Origin: Clostridia bacterium
GTDB taxonomy: Bacteria > Bacillota_A > Clostridia > Christensenellales > Aristaeellaceae
Length of the DNA stretch: 12,112 nucleotides
NCBI GenBank assembly: GCA_017398245.1
Contig: JAFQGN010000100.1
Span: 1 to 12,112 of the forward strand
Direction: 5' to 3'
A program made the translations under genes and the position numbers. The notes under the pieces were generated by a model, which did no database searches, was not told where the DNA came from, and saw only the letters and a list, made by a program, of their open reading frames with translations. Below are positions 6,841 through 12,112 of this stretch, piece by piece. Positions within the stretch are counted from its first letter, which is position 1. Each line of letters starts with the position of its first letter.

Positions 6841-7099
6841 GGGGGCTACGTTAGGGGCTCTGCCATGGGGCACGGCGGGGAATCCGTCCCCGCACCCCTG
6901 CTCAAGGAACATACGGCGCCGCGCCCAAATCTTTGATTTGCAGGCGATCAATCAAAATTGTATTTTGATTGATCGGTTTGCCGAAGGCAAACTGCCTGAA
7001 CAGTGGTTCAGGCACCTTTCGTCGGCGGTCCGGCTTTAGCTGGACTGGCAAACCTGAAGATTTGCCACCTTCCCCTTGAGAATCCCGTATTGGGGGACA
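6841..7099 (+). repeat. SPE-1 element, copy a (long form): closing stem enclosing a hairpin array
   Basis: It starts 5 nt after the stop of the zinc-ribbon gene with TACGTTAGGGG. The stem CTCAAGG (6901-6907) pairs with CCTTGAG (7074-7080), enclosing about 166 nt. Inside are successive hairpins: 6926-6940 (6 bp, TTT loop), 6945-6975 (14 bp perfect, TGT loop), 6977-6991 (6 bp), 6994-7013 (8 bp), 7028-7045 (7 bp, one G-T) and 7049-7068 (one mismatch). The conserved tail AATCCC...TTGGGG follows. The flanks align with copies at 9223-9378, 11831-11908 and 12013-12092. Confidence 0.75.
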
Positions 7100-7122
7100 A
7101 AACAACTATCCCAACACAGAAG

Positions 7123-7160
7123 AAGGCTGGCAACGCTTACAGCGTGAGCCAGCCTTTTGT
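7123..7160 (+). terminator. Intrinsic terminator downstream of the zinc-ribbon gene and SPE-1 copy a
   Basis: AAGGCTGGC (7123-7131) pairs with GCCAGCCTT (7148-7156), with an inner ACGCT/AGCGT stem. It is followed by TTTTGTT. It lies about 290 nt after the stop codon and 24 nt after the SPE-1 tail. A degraded relative seems to occur at 7325-7356. Confidence 0.65.
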
Positions 7161-7191
7161 TATGAATAAGCAGTTGTTTCCTTCTGTTCGG

Positions 7192-7416
7192 CGGCAGCAA
7201 TTGTTTGTCGGCACTGCCGACCGACGGCAGCAAATGGCAGCGGGCTCTGCCCGACCAGCGCCAGCAAACGACAGTCGGCTCTGCCGACCGGCGACAGCAA
7301 ATGGCAACGGACACTGCCCGCGCGGCTGCACTTACAGCATAGGCCGGCCTTTCGTCACGAAGTTATACTGTTGACGATCTGTCCGGCGGCAGCAAATGTC
7401 AGCGGGCACTGCCCGC
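7192..7416 (+). repeat. BHR repeat cluster: five box-plus-hairpin units (four in tandem at 33-34 bp period)
   Basis: Units start at 7192, 7225, 7259, 7292 and 7387 with variants of CGGCAGCAAATG. Each box is followed by a small hairpin with an ACT or TCT triloop: stems GTCGGC/GCCGAC (7207-7221), CGGGC/GCCCG (7241-7253), GTCGGC/GCCGAC (7274-7288), CGGAC/GCCCG with one mismatch (7308-7320) and GCGGGC/GCCCGC (7402-7416). The stem sequence changes while pairing is kept in four of the five. The stretch 7325-7380 between units 4 and 5 holds only the degraded terminator relative. Confidence 0.75.
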
Positions 7417-7431
7417 CCCTCTCCCCAGCGC

Positions 7432-7467
7432 AAAAAGACCGCCCTGCTTTCGCAGGGCGGTCTTTTT
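7432..7467. terminator. Strong bidirectional intrinsic terminator
   Basis: A perfect 16-bp stem (7432-7447 with 7452-7467) with a TTTC loop has an A-tract on the left and a T-tract on the right, so it works in both directions. On the minus strand it ends the Cys-rich gene 13 nt after its stop. Confidence 0.85.
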
Positions 7468-7479
7468 AGCAACCAAATG

Positions 7480-9039
7480 TTACTGGATCAGCATGCCGAA
7501 GGAATCCTTCACTGCGCCGGAAATAGTGATCTCATCCGCGTTCTCATCGATCATGGCAAGATAGCTCGCGCCGGTACGCGCGCCGCTGCCCTGCACATTG
7601 GGCACCGTGAAATAGCCCAGCTTGCCGACCTGGCCCTCGGCCCAATCCACCTTCAGCAGCGCAACCACGGCGTAAGACTGGCCGCTTACCTCGTAACCGA
7701 GGGACATGCGCACATACAGCACCTCGTGCACGATGCTCGTCTCGTTGATGCGCTCCACCTTGCCGTCGCTGCCGTTCACCGTGATCCTGTATTCCGGCCT
7801 CAGCGCGGGCAGAGGCTCGCTGCCGATGACCCAGCCGCACTCTTCGCACTTGCCGTCGCCGTCGTAGTCCCAGCAGAAATCCTTCACGGAAGGATCGATC
7901 TTCTTTCCGCAGCCGATGGCGTTGCAGGTGTGGCCGTCCACATCCAGCTCAAGCGAGGTATTGTCCCAGCAGGGCTCAGGATTGTCCACTTCGCCGCCGC
8001 ACATATCGCAAAGGTGGTCGATGTCATCGCGCGCGTCGTTGCAGGTGGTCAGCTGGATCGGGCAGAAATCGCAGTAATGATCCTTGTCGTCATCTACGCA
8101 ATCATTAAGCAGCACCTGTCCGCACTCGTTGCATTCATGGTCTGCGTCGCCGTTATCCCAGCAGAAGCCGGAGGCGGTCAGGCTGCAATCCGGGTCGTCG
8201 CAAAGATGCTCGTCCATATCGTGGCTGTCGCTGCAGAGATGGAGAATCGCGCCGCAGATATCGCACTTGCCATCGCGGTTATTGTCCACACAATCAGAGA
8301 GCTTTAGCCCGCAATTCGCGTGGTCACAATAGTGGTCGCTATTGCCATCCGCGCAGGAGGAGATCACCTGCTTGCACTTATCACACTTATGATCCTTAAT
8401 AGTATCATCGACGCACGGCTCTACATCCTTATCAAAGTAGTGCTTGCAAATACTGCAATACACGGCGGCATGCTTATAACCGCCGCCCTGCTCTCCCAGC
8501 GATAGGTTCTTACCTTCCTTATTGCAATCCGCATGCCACTCCTCATGCCACTCACCACATTTGGTACACCAAAAAATGTGGTAAGGGTTATTCGAGCCAT
8601 CCAACCCCTTAAACTCTGCGCGGCTTTTATCTTTCCCGTTTTCCATGGGTCTATTGCAAACATCGCACCTATGTGGCGTTTCATCATTGTCCACGCACAA
8701 ATTGCTCAAGCACTTATAGCAGATGTCGCAAAGATGATCATCACCATCATTGTCCACGCACAAATTGCTCAAGTACTTATAGCAGATGTCGCAAAGATGA
8801 TCCTGACCGGCAGTAGCATCCTTTTTCAGCTCATCCACGCCACACTCAGTCATCTTTACTCCACAGATGTCACACAAATGGTCGGGCATGTGATAGTCAG
8901 GATAATCTTGATCCTCGAAATCCACGCAGGTATGCTTAGCGCTCGCCACAAGCGGCAAGGCGCACAGCAGGATCAGCAGCAATACAAAAATGCCTATATA
9001 CTTGGGCGCATGGCTGCGCGTTCCGCCGGTGTTCTTCAT
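7480..9039 (-). CDS. Secreted Cys- and Asp-rich repeat protein with unique C-terminal domain
   Basis: This 519-residue protein starts at an ATG 7 nt after GGAGG. It has a classic signal peptide: a basic N-terminus, a hydrophobic core at about 14-31, and likely cleavage after VASA (residue 34). Residues about 38-405 hold about 15 knuckles, mostly CxxC (CDIC, CDVC, CDKC, CEEC) with three CxxxxC forms. They alternate with acidic loops such as DNDGD, DNNRDGK and DYDGDGK that resemble calcium-binding DxDxDG loops. Residues about 408-519 lack Cys and look like a separate beta-rich domain of unknown type. There is no sortase motif or second TM, so release or non-covalent wall attachment is likely. 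Metal binding by the Cys pairs and acidic loops is inferred. The gene is monocistronic, with its own promoter and terminator. I do not recognise a named family. Confidence 0.85.
   Translation of the reverse strand: MKNTGGTRSHAPKYIGIFVLLLILLCALPLVASAKHTCVDFEDQDYPDYHMPDHLCDICGVKMTECGVDELKKDATAGQDHLCDICYKYLSNLCVDNDGDDHLCDICYKCLSNLCVDNDETPHRCDVCNRPMENGKDKSRAEFKGLDGSNNPYHIFWCTKCGEWHEEWHADCNKEGKNLSLGEQGGGYKHAAVYCSICKHYFDKDVEPCVDDTIKDHKCDKCKQVISSCADGNSDHYCDHANCGLKLSDCVDNNRDGKCDICGAILHLCSDSHDMDEHLCDDPDCSLTASGFCWDNGDADHECNECGQVLLNDCVDDDKDHYCDFCPIQLTTCNDARDDIDHLCDMCGGEVDNPEPCWDNTSLELDVDGHTCNAIGCGKKIDPSVKDFCWDYDGDGKCEECGWVIGSEPLPALRPEYRITVNGSDGKVERINETSIVHEVLYVRMSLGYEVSGQSYAVVALLKVDWAEGQVGKLGYFTVPNVQGSGARTGASYLAMIDENADEITISGAVKDSFGMLIQ
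8682..8807 (-). repeat. 63-bp tandem duplication inside the Cys-rich gene
   Basis: Bases 8682-8744 and 8745-8807 are nearly identical; they differ by one base in the middle and a few at the end. The unit is exactly 21 codons, encoding one knuckle plus one acidic loop (DHLCDICYKYLSNLCVDND and its neighbour). The frame is preserved. This shows how the array expands by whole modules. Confidence 0.9.
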
Positions 9040-9091
9040 GGGTATTCCTCCTTTTATGGGCGCGTTGGCCCTTCCATTTCCTACCAATCCT

Positions 9092-9120
9092 ATTTTATTC
9101 GGCTTTTTGCTCATATTCAA
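9092..9120 (-). promoter_or_regulatory. Promoter of the Cys-rich secreted protein gene
   Basis: On the minus strand TTGAAT (9115-9120), a 17-nt spacer and TAAAAT (9092-9097) form a good sigma-A-type promoter. It gives a leader of about 45 nt before the ATG at 9039 and lies just past the leuS terminator. Confidence 0.6.
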
Positions 9121-9176
9121 GCCCCGCGCTCCCATTTTTTACATATTTCACATTTTTGTCACATTCTTCCCTGCGC

Positions 9177-9212
9177 AAAAAAGGCATGCCGCCCATCAGA
9201 GCAGCATGCCTT
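9177..9212 (-). terminator. Intrinsic terminator of leuS
   Basis: AAGGCATGC (9181-9189) pairs perfectly with GCATGCCTT (9204-9212). On the minus strand the stem ends in six Ts. It lies about 170 nt after the leuS stop and 11 nt after the SPE-1 tail, parallel to the arrangement after the zinc-ribbon gene. Confidence 0.8.
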
Positions 9213-9222
9213 ATCTTTATTT

Positions 9223-9378
9223 CCCCAATAGATGGGATTCTTAAGGGCAAGGTGGCAAACCTAAAGGTTTGCCAGTCCGGCTAAAGCCGGACCGCCGACG
9301 GCTGATTCTGCGAATCAGGCGCGGCGCCGTGAAACCCTTAAGCAGGGATGCAAGGGGCAGAACCCCTAACGTATCCCC
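9223..9378 (-). repeat. SPE-1 element, copy b (intermediate form)
   Basis: Read on the minus strand it starts at the base after the leuS TAA with GGGGATACGTTAGGGG. The closing stem pairs 9335-9342 with 9240-9247 (CTTAAGGG with CCCTTAAG). Inside lie three perfect hairpins: 9302-9318 (7 bp), 9275-9292 (7 bp) and 9254-9273 (8 bp). The tail is AATCCC...TTGGGG. It has the same order of blocks as copy a but lacks three of the inner hairpins. Confidence 0.8.
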
Positions 9379-11799
<2,421 letters not shown>

Positions 11800-11830
11800 G
11801 GTTGTCACTCCTTACTGTGGATAGGAGCAG

Positions 11831-11908
11831 GGGGACGTTGGGGACTCTGTCCCCAAACCCCTGCTCAAGGGACCATGTCCCTTGAGAATCCCATATTTTT
11901 GGGGGATT
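11831..11908 (+). repeat. SPE-1 element, copy c (short form) upstream of leuS
   Basis: It has the 5' hairpin TTGGGGAC/GTCCCCAA with a TCT loop (11838-11856), then ACCCCTGC. Next comes the closing stem TCAAGGGAC/GTCCCTTGA with only a CAT loop (11865-11885), then the tail AATCCCATAT...GGGGATT. No hairpin array is inserted. It is antisense to leuS and ends about 20 nt upstream of the ribosome site. Confidence 0.7.
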
Positions 11909-11924
11909 ATTATTGGGCGGAAGG

Positions 11925-11964
11925 TATGGTTTGGCCGACAAAACGTACCGTTTAGGCCGGCCTG
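11925..11964 (+). repeat. Imperfect 22-bp direct repeat upstream of leuS
   Basis: TATGGTTTGGCCGAC (from 11925) recurs as TACCGTTTAGGCCGGC about 22 bp later, ending in the palindrome AGGCCGGCCT. I see no coding or known regulatory motif in it. Confidence 0.35.
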
Positions 11965-11966
11965 CG

Positions 11967-12092
11967 GAGGATGGATACGCTTAGGAGCGCTGTCCCTAAG
12001 AACCCTGCCAAAGAGGATGGGGTACGGCGGGGCGCTGCCCTGCACCCCGCCAAAGGGACATTGTCCCTTTGGAATCCCGTATATGGGGATAG
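11967..12092 (+). repeat. SPE-1 element, copy d, preceded by a truncated fifth copy
   Basis: A 5'-half copy (11967-12012, from GAGGATGG through TACGCTTAGG to ACCCTGCCAAA) is followed 46 bp on by a second GAGGATGG that opens a full short copy. That copy contains the stem GGCGGGG/CCCCGCC (12027-12051) and the closing stem CCAAAGGGAC/GTCCCTTTGG with an ATT loop (12050-12072). The tail is AATCCCGTATATGGGGATAG. The remaining bases 12093-12112 hold nothing I can name. Confidence 0.65.
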
Positions 12093-12112
12093 TTTATATG
12101 CGATATGAAGGA

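Noticed and set aside
7192..7325. Possible CRISPR array (33-34 bp period)
   Set aside because: Units are degenerate, the segments between boxes are small palindromes rather than unique spacers, and no cas gene is near.
7003..7374. Short open frames on both strands within the intergenic repeats
   Set aside because: They run through hairpins and BHR units, have no ribosome site, and show no protein-like composition.
8533..9231. Plus-strand open frame opposite the start of the Cys-rich gene
   Set aside because: It consists of repeated Ile/Ala/His strings produced by reading the Cys-rich repeats backwards. The minus strand has a signal peptide, ribosome site and promoter.
11800..12112. T-box riboswitch upstream of leuS
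   Set aside because: I looked for the T-box sequence and antiterminator on the leuS strand and found only SPE-1-type hairpins.

Overview
The window is about 12.1 kb of chromosomal DNA from a Gram-positive-type anaerobe, most likely a moderately GC-rich member of Clostridia (Bacillota). The reasons are strong GGAGG-type ribosome binding sites, a rhodanese-less ThiI paired with a cysteine desulfurase, zinc-ribbon/single-TM surface proteins, and a secreted Cys-rich repeat protein. Christensenellales or a related gut order would fit, but that placement is only a guess.

Layout. (1) 1-1356, + strand: the 3' part of a PlsC-type acyltransferase, then a sugar phosphate isomerase/epimerase-like TIM-barrel protein. 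(2) 1357-1807: a gene-free stretch full of hairpin repeats. (3) 1808-5245, - strand: a four-gene operon, transcribed as small two-TM membrane protein, cysteine desulfurase, thiI, PAP2 phosphatase. Start/stop overlaps link the first three genes. The desulfurase and ThiI form a sulfur relay for 4-thiouridine in tRNA (and perhaps thiamine). (4) 5246-5458: divergent promoters. (5) 5459-6835, + strand: a zinc-ribbon, single-TM protein with a large extracytoplasmic part, read from a TTG start. (6) 6836-7479: a 640-bp repeat-rich intergenic region. (7) 7480-9039, - strand: a secreted protein with about 15 Cys-pair knuckles alternating with Asp-rich loops. (8) 9040-9378: promoter, terminator and a structured repeat. 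(9) 9379-11799, - strand: leuS. (10) 11800-12112: the leuS upstream region, again filled with structured repeats and showing no T-box.

The genes are mostly ordinary; the intergenic DNA is not. I see three families of interspersed palindromic repeats with working labels of my own. SPE-1 is a modular element with a covarying closing stem that encloses a variable number of hairpins. SPE-2 is a perfect or near-perfect 20-bp hairpin with a conserved C-rich tail. BHR is a short conserved box followed by a small hairpin whose stem sequence changes while pairing is kept. Four transcription units end with SPE-1 or SPE-2 starting 0-23 nt after the stop codon, always in the gene's own orientation, and in three cases an intrinsic terminator follows. 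This 3'-UTR placement together with compensatory stem changes is the best candidate here for an undescribed system.
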